Shown here in pieces: positions 17,433 through 25,844 of a stretch of 64,000 nucleotides of DNA. The DNA comes from DATLCF01 sp035526505 (GTDB taxonomy: Bacteria > Patescibacteriota > Saccharimonadia > Saccharimonadales > UBA4665), in the NCBI GenBank assembly GCA_035526505.1, contig DATLCF010000001.1, positions 434,001 through 498,000 on the forward strand, given 5' to 3'. Under the pieces are notes generated by a model. That model did not search any database, was not told the DNA's origin, and saw only the letters and a program-made list of their open reading frames with translations. Every line of letters starts with the position of its first letter. The first letter of the stretch is position 1. The translations under genes and the position numbers were made by a program.

Positions 17433-18713
17433 TTGTTAATTGTGGTGGGCAATATATACGACAAAGTGGGGCTAGTACTAGGGCTGTGCATGGTTGCGGC
17501 CATTTTGGTACATACCCCGCAGGCCAGGGCAGCCAGCAGCGACTATCCATATGCCAATAAACCCTGCATTTGGTACCCCCATGTCGTACATGGCAGCGGT
17601 GTGCAATGGTGTGCCGATTACGATTGGGGCGACCGGCCCAACGATATCTCGGCAGCCAATGTTATATCACCCTACGGTTATTACTACCGCAATTGTACCG
17701 ATTACGTTGCCTGGCGCCTAGATAGCCTAGGTGTGGGTGCTAACCTGTACAAAGGCTTGGGCAATGCCAAAGACTGGCCGGACCGGGCAGCAGGCAAGGG
17801 CATTGGGGTGAACGGTACCCCGGCGGCCGGAGCAGTAGCAGTGCGTACCAGCGGTTTTTACGGCCATACGGCATTTATAGAAGAAGTAAATCCGGCAGGC
17901 TACCCGGCCGGCACTATTAAAGTGGCCCAGTACAACAACTATGCCGACGGCAACTTCAGCGTGCAGGTGGGCACACCCAGCACGCTGGGCTTTAGCCGGT
18001 TTATTCATTTCGAGGCGTACGAAGCTGCGCCTACGCCGCCACCGGCCCCTGCGCCCATACCCGAACCTGTGCCGCCGCCCACACCGGTTCCGGCACCGGT
18101 AGCTGCTCCTGCTCCCGTCCCAGAGCCTGTCATGGTACCACAAGTAACCGAAGCCCTACCTATACCGCCCGCAGACACAACTGTCCCGGTCCCGTCAACA
18201 CCTGCCGTGGAAACCCCGGCTCCCGTTACGGCTACTAACGTTAGTGCCGCTGCTACTCCGGCGCCAACCACAACGGTCACAGAAGTAACGCCAATAAATC
18301 AGCTGACAGAAACAGTACCAGAACTGCCTGCTCAATCGCCTCCTACAGAAGAAATCGAGGAAGAGGCCGGGGTAGAATATGTACCCGAGGGCACCAAAGC
18401 ATATGTGGATGTACCGCCGCCAGTTGCCCGGCCGGCAGAACCAAGGGCAACGATTATCGGCACCCCTACCCCCGGCAACTTGGCTGCTGCAAGCAAGCCG
18501 CTGCCGGGCAAAGGCGCCGGTGGTCAGGCTGGGCCAAACCAACCAAGCATGGCTACCGCGGCCACACTCCAGCCAGCCCCCTTATTTTCGTTTGCCGATT
18601 GGTCGCTGGCCGGCCTGGCTCTAACCGCAGCGTCGCGTGAGTTTCAGCTAACCCGACCCTATAGGCTGGGCCGCAAACCTGCTAAAACCTCGCGGCCAAT
18701 AAACTCAAGCTAG
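17433..18713 (+). CDS. secreted CHAP-domain peptidoglycan hydrolase with proline-rich tail
   Basis: About 426 residues. The start is uncertain: TTG 17433 or GTG 17442, both without a good ribosome site, downstream of an extended -10 (TGg-TATGAT, 17405-17410). An N-terminal signal peptide ends near QARAAS. A CHAP domain follows (about 35-190): catalytic Cys in YYRNCTDYVAWRL, His in YGHTAFIEEV, and an Asn/Glu region KVAQYNNYADG. After it comes a ~200-residue Pro/Ala/Thr/Val-rich stretch, likely spanning or binding the wall. CHAP enzymes act as amidases or endopeptidases on peptidoglycan. The last four bases overlap the tail of the convergent gene. Confidence 0.87.
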   Translation: MLIVVGNIYDKVGLVLGLCMVAAILVHTPQARAASSDYPYANKPCIWYPHVVHGSGVQWCADYDWGDRPNDISAANVISPYGYYYRNCTDYVAWRLDSLGVGANLYKGLGNAKDWPDRAAGKGIGVNGTPAAGAVAVRTSGFYGHTAFIEEVNPAGYPAGTIKVAQYNNYADGNFSVQVGTPSTLGFSRFIHFEAYEAAPTPPPAPAPIPEPVPPPTPVPAPVAAPAPVPEPVMVPQVTEALPIPPADTTVPVPSTPAVETPAPVTATNVSAAATPAPTTTVTEVTPINQLTETVPELPAQSPPTEEIEEEAGVEYVPEGTKAYVDVPPPVARPAEPRATIIGTPTPGNLAAASKPLPGKGAGGQAGPNQPSMATAATLQPAPLFSFADWSLAGLALTAASREFQLTRPYRLGRKPAKTSRPINSS

Positions 18714-19168
18714 TGGTGATATTCGTGCACCACGGCATGCCCTTTGCCGCGGGCAATCAAAAAACGGTTAAGGGGAAAGGCCACGGCAAATGCAACTACC
18801 AGCGAAGTGCCCAGGCTGGCCCAGAACAACACGCTGGTTAGCCCGGCATGAATGGCATTGGGTATGGCCAAAATAAAGGCATTGTCGGCTAGTTCCATGA
18901 CGGCAATAGACGCCGTATCGGCCGCCAGTGCGAGCCCCAGGGCTTTTTTAAGCCCTAACCCAAAGCGCAACAGCGGCAGCATGCTCAATCCATACCCGCA
19001 CACAAACGCCAGTACAATAGAAATACCAATGCTGGGCGCAGCCGACCACGCCAGCGCAGTAGAAATAATCATGCCCGCCACCTCGCCAATAGCGCAACCG
19101 GTTAGGCAATGCAGTGTAGCGCTGGCGGCAGTCTTGTTCAATGAATGGGGCGCGTGGTTATCGTGCAT
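18710..19168 (-). CDS. DUF4396-like integral membrane protein
   Basis: 152 residues with about four hydrophobic segments. The start LHCLTGCAIGEVAGMII is the DUF4396 signature; Met- and His-rich ends (MHDNHAPHS; HAVVHEYHH) hint at metal contact. Family function is not established. It is convergent with the CHAP gene, and the two stop codons share the palindrome CTAG (overlap 18710-18713). Confidence 0.75.
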   Translation of the reverse strand: MHDNHAPHSLNKTAASATLHCLTGCAIGEVAGMIISTALAWSAAPSIGISIVLAFVCGYGLSMLPLLRFGLGLKKALGLALAADTASIAVMELADNAFILAIPNAIHAGLTSVLFWASLGTSLVVAFAVAFPLNRFLIARGKGHAVVHEYHH

Positions 19169-19248
19169 AGTAATCAGTATAAGCTACGGTGTGTATTTTA
19201 CTCTTTCTAATTGCTTGACGTCCCATTATTGACAGGTATGCTAAAAGC

Positions 19249-19848
19249 ATGGCTGAAAGACTAGTAAGACCAGGATTGGCCCGCACTGTACAACAAACCG
19301 TGGCAACGCATGCTGCAAGAAATAGGCTATTGCACCATGTACAGTGTGATTTGCGAATCCCTCCGGACGTGCCATGGGCGCTTATGTACGTAGCGCCAAA
19401 AGAGGCACAACCCACTGACCCTTTGACCAAAATTCCCCACAGAGGATTCCCTGACGTGGCTACCTACGACCAGTGGCTCAAGACCGAAAGCGGGCTGGAC
19501 TACCCCCGTGCCGTCGCACCCGTGAAGGTGGTAGTGGAGGGCATACGCATTCGAACGCAAGTTCCTGGCTATACAGCGGCGGACGGCAGAAGATTGGTGA
19601 CCATTGGAGTAAGAAAGCCCACTGCCGCCTATCCCGAAAAGCAACTGTACGATGAGTTGATTGCTGCACGCCGCGCTGCAAGTCCTACGGGCGAAGATAC
19701 AACAGCGGCCGGTGCCCTCCCGGAAGAGCAACTTATTGTCATTGGGGATATTGCACTTGATGGTGCGAGAGGGCACCAGGAGGTGGATATGTCCAGAATC
19801 TTCTTACCCGGAACACTGACCTTGGGGGGCATAGAAGCCACAGTCTAG
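19249..19848 (+). CDS. hypothetical protein, member C of a putative three-member local family
   Basis: 199 residues, soluble, unrecognised. Shared elements with 14614 and 16740 include VTIGVRKPTAAYPEKQLYDE, the helix LIAARRAAS, the strand LIVIGDIALDG and the end PGTLTLGGIEATV. Promoter TTGACG-16 bp-TATGCT (19215-19242) ends 6 nt before ATG 19249, so transcription should start at or next to the A of the start codon: a clear leaderless case. Confidence 0.65.
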   Translation: MAERLVRPGLARTVQQTVATHAARNRLLHHVQCDLRIPPDVPWALMYVAPKEAQPTDPLTKIPHRGFPDVATYDQWLKTESGLDYPRAVAPVKVVVEGIRIRTQVPGYTAADGRRLVTIGVRKPTAAYPEKQLYDELIAARRAASPTGEDTTAAGALPEEQLIVIGDIALDGARGHQEVDMSRIFLPGTLTLGGIEATV

Positions 19849-19922
19849 TGGTATGTCGTGGCCGCTGGCGATAGCCGTTTCCTGCGGTGGTATACTAAAG
19901 GTGCTAAATAGGACTACAGGAT

Positions 19923-20678
19923 ATGGAAGTATTGGGCGGTTTTGGAACAATTGCATTGATTGTGGTTGTTGGTTTTGTCATATCAGGCATTAAGATTATT
20001 AACCAATACGAACGGGGTGTGGTGCTTACCCTGGGGCGGTTTACGGGCTTGCGTGACCCGGGCTTGCGCGTGGTAGTGCCTGTATTCCAGCACATCACCA
20101 AGGTGGACGTGCGCTCCACACCGGTCGACGTGCCCAGCCAAGAGGTCATTACCAAAGACAATGTAACCATCAAGGTAGATGCCGTAGTGTACTTTCGGGT
20201 TATCGACGCCGCCAAAGCAGTGCTGGAAACCAATAACTATACCTATGCTACGGCCCAGTTTGCCCAGGCTGCACTGCGCGATGTGGTGGGCAATGTGGAA
20301 ATGGACAGCTTATTGAGCCAGCGCGAGCAAATTAGCGAAGAAATTAAACGCATTGTAGACAGCGAAACCGACAAGTGGGGTATTGATGTCGAAAACGTAA
20401 AGATTCAAAATATTGAATTGCCCCAGGACATGAAACGGGCCATGGCCAAACAGGCCGAAGCCGAACGCGAACGCCGTGCGGTAATCATTAGCGCCGCAGC
20501 CGAAAAAGCTGCAGCCCAAGAAGTAGCCGAAGCAGCCGGCATACTGGCCAAAGTGCCCGGCGGCATGGGCATCCGTACCTTGCAAACCCTGGAAAAAATA
20601 TCCGTGGAACCATCGCAAAAAACACTGTTTGTGCTGCCTGTCGACCTTATTGATACGGTCAAGAAATTTACCCAGTAG
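19923..20678 (+). CDS. SPFH/Band 7 (stomatin/slipin-like) membrane protein
   Basis: 251 residues. One N-terminal membrane segment (about 5-24), then the slipin hallmark INQYERGVVLTLGRFTG, the SPFH domain (DVPSQEVITKDNVTIKVDAV) and a coiled coil rich in Ala/Glu/Arg (KQAEAERERRAVIISAAAEK). Such proteins assemble into membrane rings or microdomains and often partner with NfeD-type proteases; no nfeD gene adjoins here. An extended -10 (TGg-TATACT, 19891-19896) lies upstream. Confidence 0.94.
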   Translation: MEVLGGFGTIALIVVVGFVISGIKIINQYERGVVLTLGRFTGLRDPGLRVVVPVFQHITKVDVRSTPVDVPSQEVITKDNVTIKVDAVVYFRVIDAAKAVLETNNYTYATAQFAQAALRDVVGNVEMDSLLSQREQISEEIKRIVDSETDKWGIDVENVKIQNIELPQDMKRAMAKQAEAERERRAVIISAAAEKAAAQEVAEAAGILAKVPGGMGIRTLQTLEKISVEPSQKTLFVLPVDLIDTVKKFTQ

Positions 20679-20888
20679 CGCAGGCAACAGCCAGGTCGCC
20701 AATATTTGGGGGAATATCAACTGCGTGGGGCGACAATTCGGCAGGAAGCTCGCCTTGGGACAGGTTACATACTCCTCTGGCGCATTGCTGTACATACCGT
20801 CGTCTGGTTACAGGACATTTCGATTGCTTCGGGGCCTGGCCCAGAAGGGACACTTGTTAGTGGGTATTCAGCAGACATTTTTGTAATT

Positions 20889-21917
20889 TTAAGCTTGCTT
20901 AGCCAGGGATAGTGCACCGACAACAGCGATGTTAGGGTTGATTAGCAAATAGATAGGCATTTTTTGCACCATATCGTGGTGGACTGAACCGGTCCGCACG
21001 AAACGTTCGTTCATGCTGGTTTTTTCGGCTAGGTATTCGCCCAAGCCCAGACCCACGCTGCCGGCCAGGTATATACCGCCTGTGGCCTTATAGTGCAGTG
21101 CCAGGTCGGATAGTATGGTGCCCATAATGCCGCCCAGGCATTCCAGTATATCGTGGGCGGCTTTTTGTGTGTCGTTTTTCCCTTCGGTGGCAAATTCCAG
21201 TAGTACTGCACCTGTGGGGCGCTCGGCCTGGCGTGCCCGTTGTATGGCTTGTTGTAGTTCGGTTGCCTGCAGGGCTTCCAAACAGTAATCTACCAGGTTA
21301 TCTACGCCGTACTTACCGGCAATAGCCAGCTCGAGCGAGGCATGCGGATGTTTTTTGTGCAGGTAATCGACATAGCCTGCTTCTAGTTTATTGCGCGGTT
21401 GCAAGTGGAAGCTGGTATGGCCGCCCTCGCTCGCAATACAGGTGTAGCGCTTAGCGTATTGGTCCCATACAGCTGCGCCTATGCCTAGGCCAGTGCCGGG
21501 TGCCACCACTAACTTGGCGCCATTTACTACCGGTGTGCCGGGTTTGAGCTGTTGTAGGTTAATGGTGCTTTCTTGCAGCGCGCCCGCAGTCATGGCAAAC
21601 ATATCATTGGCGGTGCTGAATGTTATGTTAGGGTAACGCTTGTGTGCCTCCTGCGGGTCAAATGCCGGCCAGGGGGTGTTGGTCATTTTAATGACTCCGG
21701 TCTCGTCATTGCGCGGGCCGGCCATGGCTACGGCTACATGCGTGGGTTGGGCACCTATTTTGGCAAAATAATCATCAAGCAAAGTGTACATATCGGGGTA
21801 GTCGCTGGTTTTGTAGCGCTGCACCGTGCTGCTGCGCGTGTCGGCAACATGCACCTTGGTGCCGCCAACATCCATACCGGTTACAAAATTGTCTGGGAAA
21901 GGGTTTGATTGTGTCAT
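20889..21917 (-). CDS. glk: glucokinase family protein (Glk type)
   Basis: 342 residues. The N-terminal phosphate motif DVGGTKVHVAD, the catalytic region TANDMFAMTAGAL, the adenosine-side motif LVVAPGTGLGIGAAVW and EGGHTSFHLQP (Glu/His of the glucose site) fit the E. coli-type glucokinase family. It would phosphorylate glucose with ATP at the head of glycolysis or pentose phosphate flow. The -10 TATAAT (21932-21927, minus strand) stands 9 nt before the ATG, implying a leaderless transcript. Divergent from the kinase-like gene at 22026. Sugar specificity is inferred. Confidence 0.88.
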   Translation of the reverse strand: MTQSNPFPDNFVTGMDVGGTKVHVADTRSSTVQRYKTSDYPDMYTLLDDYFAKIGAQPTHVAVAMAGPRNDETGVIKMTNTPWPAFDPQEAHKRYPNITFSTANDMFAMTAGALQESTINLQQLKPGTPVVNGAKLVVAPGTGLGIGAAVWDQYAKRYTCIASEGGHTSFHLQPRNKLEAGYVDYLHKKHPHASLELAIAGKYGVDNLVDYCLEALQATELQQAIQRARQAERPTGAVLLEFATEGKNDTQKAAHDILECLGGIMGTILSDLALHYKATGGIYLAGSVGLGLGEYLAEKTSMNERFVRTGSVHHDMVQKMPIYLLINPNIAVVGALSLAKQA

Positions 21918-22025
21918 AACTGCTACATTATACCCTAGGTCGAAAGATTAGCACGTAACGGCAATGTACTTTTTGTAAACGACGTGTATAATCGGTCTAT
22001 TGTTTAGTTAGTAACCGGAGTGTGT

Positions 22026-22931
22026 ATGCGGACTGCAGAATTATTACCGCCAGGCGTTGTTATGGATATAGGCGGCACCAACTATAGAAGTGCGGTATGG
22101 CAAGATGGGGTTCTAGGCCCGACAACAGTCATAGACACCCCCAGTGATCCCGCGGATTTTTTTGCTTCTTTGGACGAAGTGGTAGCGCGTGCCCAGCAAG
22201 ATCAAGGGGCGCAATGGGCAACCGTTATGGCCCCTTGCCCAGTTAAAAGGCAGCCCGATGGTACGTATGTTATGGGCCCGGCACCAAATATTGCCGGCAT
22301 GAACGGAGAGCATAATCTTAATGAAGAAACCCGCATAAAAAAAGGGGTCACAGTTATTGTAGACAATGACGTCCAGGGTCTGGCCGCTGCCAGTGCTGCA
22401 AAATACGGTAACGATTATCCGGACACGGAATCGTTTAGTGCGATTGGTGCGGGTACGGGCATTGGCGGAGGCCAGGTCGATCGGGACCCACGTAACCGGG
22501 GTTTGTTCCACCCTAACCCCGCGAGATTAGAAATTGGCCACGACCCGGCAACCGACGATATTGCCGGTCCGACATTCGAGGATCTGTATTCGGGCCGGGG
22601 CCTGGAGGAACGCTTTGGCATGCCAGGGGAAGAGCTTTCTGCGCCCGAAATCTGGCGTGAGGTAGGGGCAGGCTTGGCTAAACTTGTTTTGCGCATGGGC
22701 CTGTACCCGGGCGGCGGGCTGGTAACTATTGGCGGTGCCGTAGGTTCACGCCGGGCGGCCGACTATGGGCCGGCGCTGCGAAGTGAATTAGACAGATTTA
22801 GAAAATCTGACAACCCTATGCGCCATCTTTTACCCGAGGTAAGAATAGTACCCAAGGAACAAGAAAAAAACTTCGCACTTTACGGCGGGGCAGTATTAGC
22901 CAGGAGTGCCATGGTACGCGGGGCGGCATAG
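22026..22931 (+). CDS. ROK-like sugar kinase or glucokinase-related protein
   Basis: 301 residues from ATG 22026, preceded by CCGGAG at a good distance; a GTG six nt upstream is less likely. VMDIGGTNYRSAVW is the N-terminal ATP/phosphate motif, IVDNDVQGLAAAS the catalytic Asp region, GAGTGIGGGQV the second phosphate loop and ARLEIGHDP the ROK-like Glu/His segment, although the CxCGxxGC zinc motif of canonical ROK proteins is not visible. Probably a hexose or N-acyl-hexosamine kinase. Divergently transcribed from glk, with about 108 bp between the two starts. Confidence 0.8.
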   Translation: MRTAELLPPGVVMDIGGTNYRSAVWQDGVLGPTTVIDTPSDPADFFASLDEVVARAQQDQGAQWATVMAPCPVKRQPDGTYVMGPAPNIAGMNGEHNLNEETRIKKGVTVIVDNDVQGLAAASAAKYGNDYPDTESFSAIGAGTGIGGGQVDRDPRNRGLFHPNPARLEIGHDPATDDIAGPTFEDLYSGRGLEERFGMPGEELSAPEIWREVGAGLAKLVLRMGLYPGGGLVTIGGAVGSRRAADYGPALRSELDRFRKSDNPMRHLLPEVRIVPKEQEKNFALYGGAVLARSAMVRGAA

Positions 22932-23070
22932 GTTACCAAAGTTCCTTGCAGAATCCGTCGTCGCTTCGTTCCCTTGGGGTATCTCCCTTCAGTATTCTGA
23001 ACAGCTCCTGCGGCTTCACTCGTTATAACTGGCGGCTACGCCGACTCCCAGTTAGCGTCTCGGGCCCTCC

Positions 23071-23114
23071 ACCAAAGAAAATACCCCATGCAAGCACGGG
23101 GTATTTTCTTTGGT
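23071..23114. terminator. bidirectional terminator between convergent genes
   Basis: Perfect 17-bp inverted repeat (23071-23087 and 23098-23114, ACCAAAGAAAATACCCC and its complement) around a 10-nt loop, with A-rich and T-rich sides that would serve both the kinase gene (+) and the ABC cassette (-). Confidence 0.85.
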
Positions 23115-23126
23115 GGCTCCTCCCAG
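23109..23126. repeat. copy of tRNA-Phe 3' end (putative far attachment site)
   Basis: TTTGGTGGCTCCTCCCAG is identical to 25694-25711, which includes the last 16 nt of tRNA-Phe. The two copies bracket the GntR/ABC cassette, as expected for integration at a tRNA 3' end. No integrase gene is present in between. Confidence 0.65.
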
Positions 23127-23251
23127 GGAAAACTGGAACTATTTGTTTGAGGGGTTGATTGTTTTATGCGAGCGGTTGGAGAACCTGGGCATCGAAGTGC
23201 TGATGCCCTGATCTCAACTTTTCTATTTGCTAGGAAACTAACCCTGGACGC

Positions 23252-24295
23252 CTATGCATCGCGCTTCAGCACCAATATGTAGGTACCGCCAATAGCCACC
23301 AACGAAAGCACTGCATAGAGCCCTGTTTCGATACGCTGGAAGTTCCAATAACGATAGCTCGGCTGGTACTTTATTTCCCAGTGATAGCCAAGTGAATTTA
23401 AACAGTCTGCATTAACAAAGACATTATTCCTGCCAATGACTGAAGGGCGTTTTTCTACTTCGGACGTTTCCCTGGTATCGCTACCTGGCTCGGCAATCTT
23501 GCAAGAGCTCGGTGGGCTTGACCAGTCAAACACTTGGCCACTGTTGTTGACCAGCTTATCTCCAACTACCCAGGCACCTTTATCTCCTGGAAGTTGAGGC
23601 TCAAATGGATCGCCGCGCTTATCGCCGTCAAATAAAGAATTAGTCTTGTGTACAGTAGGTACGGCATAGTGTGTTCTTGCTAGCAAAGGCACAGCAATTT
23701 GTAGCACTAACAGAAAACCAAGTGTCACACCAAGAGCTGGCAATACTTTCTTGAACCAAGTCCCGAACATAATACCAAGCGATACCGCAAAGACGGCTAT
23801 AGCGACCGGTACAATACCTTGGCTAGCAAATGCGAGTGGTGCGAACCTATCATGATTTATATCGCTGCCTGTTCTTAAGAACCATGTTGCAACAGCGCTG
23901 AATATTCCTGCATATACAGTAGTTGCAAGTAGCACCCACAGAATCTTTGATGTTAGCCACTGCTTTCTTGAAATACCCTGTGTCCATACTAGTTTATTAG
24001 TTTTCTCGGCATACTCTTTTGCAAGCAAAGGAACACCCAGGAAAAGCCCAAGTAGAAACGGGAGACCCAACAAGGTCAACTTAACAAAATTAGTAACCAG
24101 TCCGTCGAACTGTGTCTTAAAGACCGTACGTCTTAAGTCGGTCTCGTTACAGTTTTGAGCACAATTAGAGATAAGCTGCTGATATTCATGCCAGAAGCGT
24201 AAACCACTTGGGACTGCTATTACAATAAAGATAAGCAGTAGCCCGGCAAAAATCAACAGCTGCTTCCTATGTTGTCGCCACATTAACCAATTCAC
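23252..24295 (-). CDS. ABC transporter permease (ABC-2 type)
   Basis: 347 residues from GTG 24295, which overlaps the ATPase stop (GTGA). Basic N-terminus, TM1 (about 13-33), an outer loop with Cys residues, then TMs near 70-90, 115-135, 152-175 and 185-205, a long outer domain (about 215-315) and a final TM (about 318-340). The cytoplasmic segment KEYAEKTNKLVWTQGISRKQ is typical of ABC-2 permeases paired with YtrA-regulated ATPases. The substrate is unknown; such systems often respond to cell-wall-active antibiotics. Confidence 0.85.
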   Translation of the reverse strand: MNWLMWRQHRKQLLIFAGLLLIFIVIAVPSGLRFWHEYQQLISNCAQNCNETDLRRTVFKTQFDGLVTNFVKLTLLGLPFLLGLFLGVPLLAKEYAEKTNKLVWTQGISRKQWLTSKILWVLLATTVYAGIFSAVATWFLRTGSDINHDRFAPLAFASQGIVPVAIAVFAVSLGIMFGTWFKKVLPALGVTLGFLLVLQIAVPLLARTHYAVPTVHKTNSLFDGDKRGDPFEPQLPGDKGAWVVGDKLVNNSGQVFDWSSPPSSCKIAEPGSDTRETSEVEKRPSVIGRNNVFVNADCLNSLGYHWEIKYQPSYRYWNFQRIETGLYAVLSLVAIGGTYILVLKRDA

Positions 24296-25167
24296 TTCTT
24301 TACCCCTTTCTTTTGACCCATGTATGCAAGAATAATCTCTTCGATATCTACGTCGCTCACATGCCAATGAGCATCCGTTACTTTTCCGTCTACACGGACA
24401 AGCAGCCTGGTTTCCCGTTCGGTCTGCGACTCCTTAATAACCGTAAAGTTTTCTTTGCCCGTAAGCTGGCGCCGCTTGCCAGTAAGCAACCTGTGCGAGT
24501 CTATGGCTTCTTCAATGCTTTCACACAATTGCGTCTTGCCAGTTGCGAGCAAAATGATGTGGTCACAAATGCGCTCAAGATCCGACAAGAGATGTGATGA
24601 CATTACGACAGTCAATTCGCCATTTGCCTCCGCAACAGCTTGGGCAAGTGAGGACAAGAAGTCTGCACGAGCTAGCGGATCGAGGGCGGCAACCGGTTCA
24701 TCGAGCAATAATAACTTTGGCTTCTTGGCGAGTGCTAATGCCAGCCCAACTTGTGCGCGCTGGCCACCCGACAACTTGCCGACCGGGCGGTCTAGCGGTA
24801 TATCTAGTTCTTCTAGACGACTGGCTGCAAGCTTGCTATCCCATTCTTGGTTTAGCTTTTCGCCCATCTTAATGTGTTCCCTTGCATTAAAGCTTTCGTA
24901 CAACGGGATTTCCTGCGCGAGGTATCCAATGTCAGCTAAATAGTCAGCATTTTTAGAACGGGAGTTACCAAGTACTACTGCGTTGCCACTACTTGATGCA
25001 CTTAAACCAACCAACAATTTCAGGAGCGTTGTTTTACCAGCACCGTTCGAGCCAACAAGCGCAGTGACACTACCACTTGGCACGGTAATGTTGCAATCTT
25101 CCAGCGCCCAGAATGTACGGTACCGCTTTCCTAAGTTACTCGTCTTTATAGCAATTTGGTCAATCAT
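24292..25167 (-). CDS. ABC transporter ATP-binding protein
   Basis: 291 residues. Walker A GSNGAGKTT (about 39-47), Q-loop YLAQEIPLYE, signature KLSGGQRAQVGLALALAKKP, Walker B LLLDEPVAALDP and switch His (VMSSHLLSD) are present, followed by a ~75-residue C-terminal domain. This is the exporter-type ATPase found with ABC-2 permeases. Its ATG overlaps the GntR stop (ATGA), and its stop overlaps the permease start (GTGA): a tight three-gene operon. Confidence 0.95.
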   Translation of the reverse strand: MIDQIAIKTSNLGKRYRTFWALEDCNITVPSGSVTALVGSNGAGKTTLLKLLVGLSASSSGNAVVLGNSRSKNADYLADIGYLAQEIPLYESFNAREHIKMGEKLNQEWDSKLAASRLEELDIPLDRPVGKLSGGQRAQVGLALALAKKPKLLLLDEPVAALDPLARADFLSSLAQAVAEANGELTVVMSSHLLSDLERICDHIILLATGKTQLCESIEEAIDSHRLLTGKRRQLTGKENFTVIKESQTERETRLLVRVDGKVTDAHWHVSDVDIEEIILAYMGQKKGVKK

Positions 25168-25550
25168 GTATCCCTCCTAGTCTTATGTAACGCTTCACGT
25201 ACTAATGCTTCAATTGATTCATCATCAAGCTTTGCGTCACGGGCATTTTCTACCCAACTTAATAATTCGGCAGTGAGCTTAGTCTGTATATCAGCAGAGA
25301 GGCCATCAGAATGCCCCCTGGCAAACGTACCGCTTCCAGTACGACCTTCGACAAGTCCAAGCATTTCTAGCTCTCGGTATGCTTTAAAAACAGTATTTGG
25401 ATTAATGCCGATCTGCGTAACAACTTCTTTGACAGTGGGCAGCTTATCGCCCTCTAGTAAGATCCCCATTTGTAAGGAATGCTTAACCTGCTGCACGATC
25501 TGCAGATAAGGAGGAACGCCGGAATGTCTACTTAGGCGGAATGTTATCAT
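25164..25550 (-). CDS. GntR-family regulator, YtrA subfamily
   Basis: 128 residues: an N-terminal winged helix (PPYLQIVQQVKHSLQMGIL, then KLPTVKEVVTQIGINPNTV, FKAYRELEMLGLVEGRTGSG) and a short helical dimerisation tail of about 45 residues, as in the YtrA subfamily. These repress the ABC operon in which they are encoded. A perfect palindrome at 25558-25579 overlaps its promoter, supporting autorepression. Confidence 0.92.
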   Translation of the reverse strand: MITFRLSRHSGVPPYLQIVQQVKHSLQMGILLEGDKLPTVKEVVTQIGINPNTVFKAYRELEMLGLVEGRTGSGTFARGHSDGLSADIQTKLTAELLSWVENARDAKLDDESIEALVREALHKTRRDT

Positions 25551-25557
25551 TTTACTA

Positions 25558-25579
25558 TTATACTAGTTTCCTAGTATAA
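25558..25579 (-). promoter_or_regulatory. operator and promoter of the GntR/ABC operon
   Basis: TTATACTAG-TTTC-CTAGTATAA is a perfect 9-bp-arm palindrome lying between the -35 TTGACA (25589-25584, minus strand) and the start codon. It covers the probable -10 region. This is the expected layout for YtrA-type autorepression. Confidence 0.8.
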
Positions 25580-25645
25580 TTATTGTCAAGTGAAATGTCT
25601 CGCCCTGCCAGACTGGAACTGAAATAACAGGGGTGAAAATATAGC

Positions 25646-25677
25646 AAAAGTTCCAGACTATAAAATCTGGAACTTTT
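25646..25677 (-). terminator. terminator after tRNA-Phe
   Basis: 12-bp inverted repeat (25646-25657 and 25666-25677; AAAAGTTCCAGA and complement) with an 8-nt loop, downstream of tRNA-Phe on the minus strand. Confidence 0.8.
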
Positions 25678-25693
25678 CGTATCTGTAATTCTG

Positions 25694-25711
25694 TTTGGTG
25701 GCTCCTCCCAG
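25694..25711. repeat. tRNA-Phe 3'-end repeat (near attachment site)
   Basis: Identical to 23109-23126. It spans the CCA end and the T-stem side of tRNA-Phe, so integration here would regenerate an intact tRNA. Confidence 0.65.
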
Positions 25712-25771
25712 ACTCGAACTGGGGACACAAGGCTCTTCAGGCCTCTGCTCTACCAACTGAGCTAAAGAGCC
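25696..25771 (-). tRNA. tRNA-Phe(GAA)
   Basis: Cloverleaf on the minus strand: acceptor GGCTCTT pairs with AGGAGCC (one G-U), D-arm GCTCAGTTGGTAGAGC, anticodon stem GAGGC/GCCTT with loop CTGAAGA (anticodon GAA), T-arm CCCAGTTCGAGTCTGGG, discriminator A and encoded CCA. Confidence 0.97.
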
Positions 25772-25806
25772 ACGATGGTTACGTGGTGTTGGAAATTGTT
25801 TTGTCA

Positions 25807-25822
25807 AAGAGCCTTGTGTCCC
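25807..25822. repeat. inverted copy of the tRNA-Phe anticodon/variable region
   Basis: AAGAGCCTTGTGTCCC is the reverse complement of 25722-25737, the part of tRNA-Phe from the anticodon loop to the T-stem. It lies in a ~70-bp spacer between tRNA-Phe and a broken 5'-half copy, and on the minus strand is followed by TTTGACAAAACAA. A similarly placed inverted tRNA-Gly fragment exists at 33291-33307. Confidence 0.6.
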
Positions 25823-25844
25823 AAGGGGACGATATAACTCAATC

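Larger units (their letters stand above)
22932..23251. other. intergenic stretch at the far end of the tRNA-Phe cassette
   Basis: No convincing gene. It holds a strong bidirectional terminator (23071-23114), an 18-nt copy of the tRNA-Phe 3' end (23109-23126) and an 11-nt palindromic CGGCTACGCCG (23033-23043), whose reverse complement also occurs next to the tRNA-Gly cassette end at 33324-33334. Confidence 0.6.

Noticed and set aside
20679..20888. Small minus-strand ORF of 37 codons (20765-20878) after the SPFH gene
   Set aside because: No ribosome site, promoter or recognisable sequence; a chance ORF is as likely.
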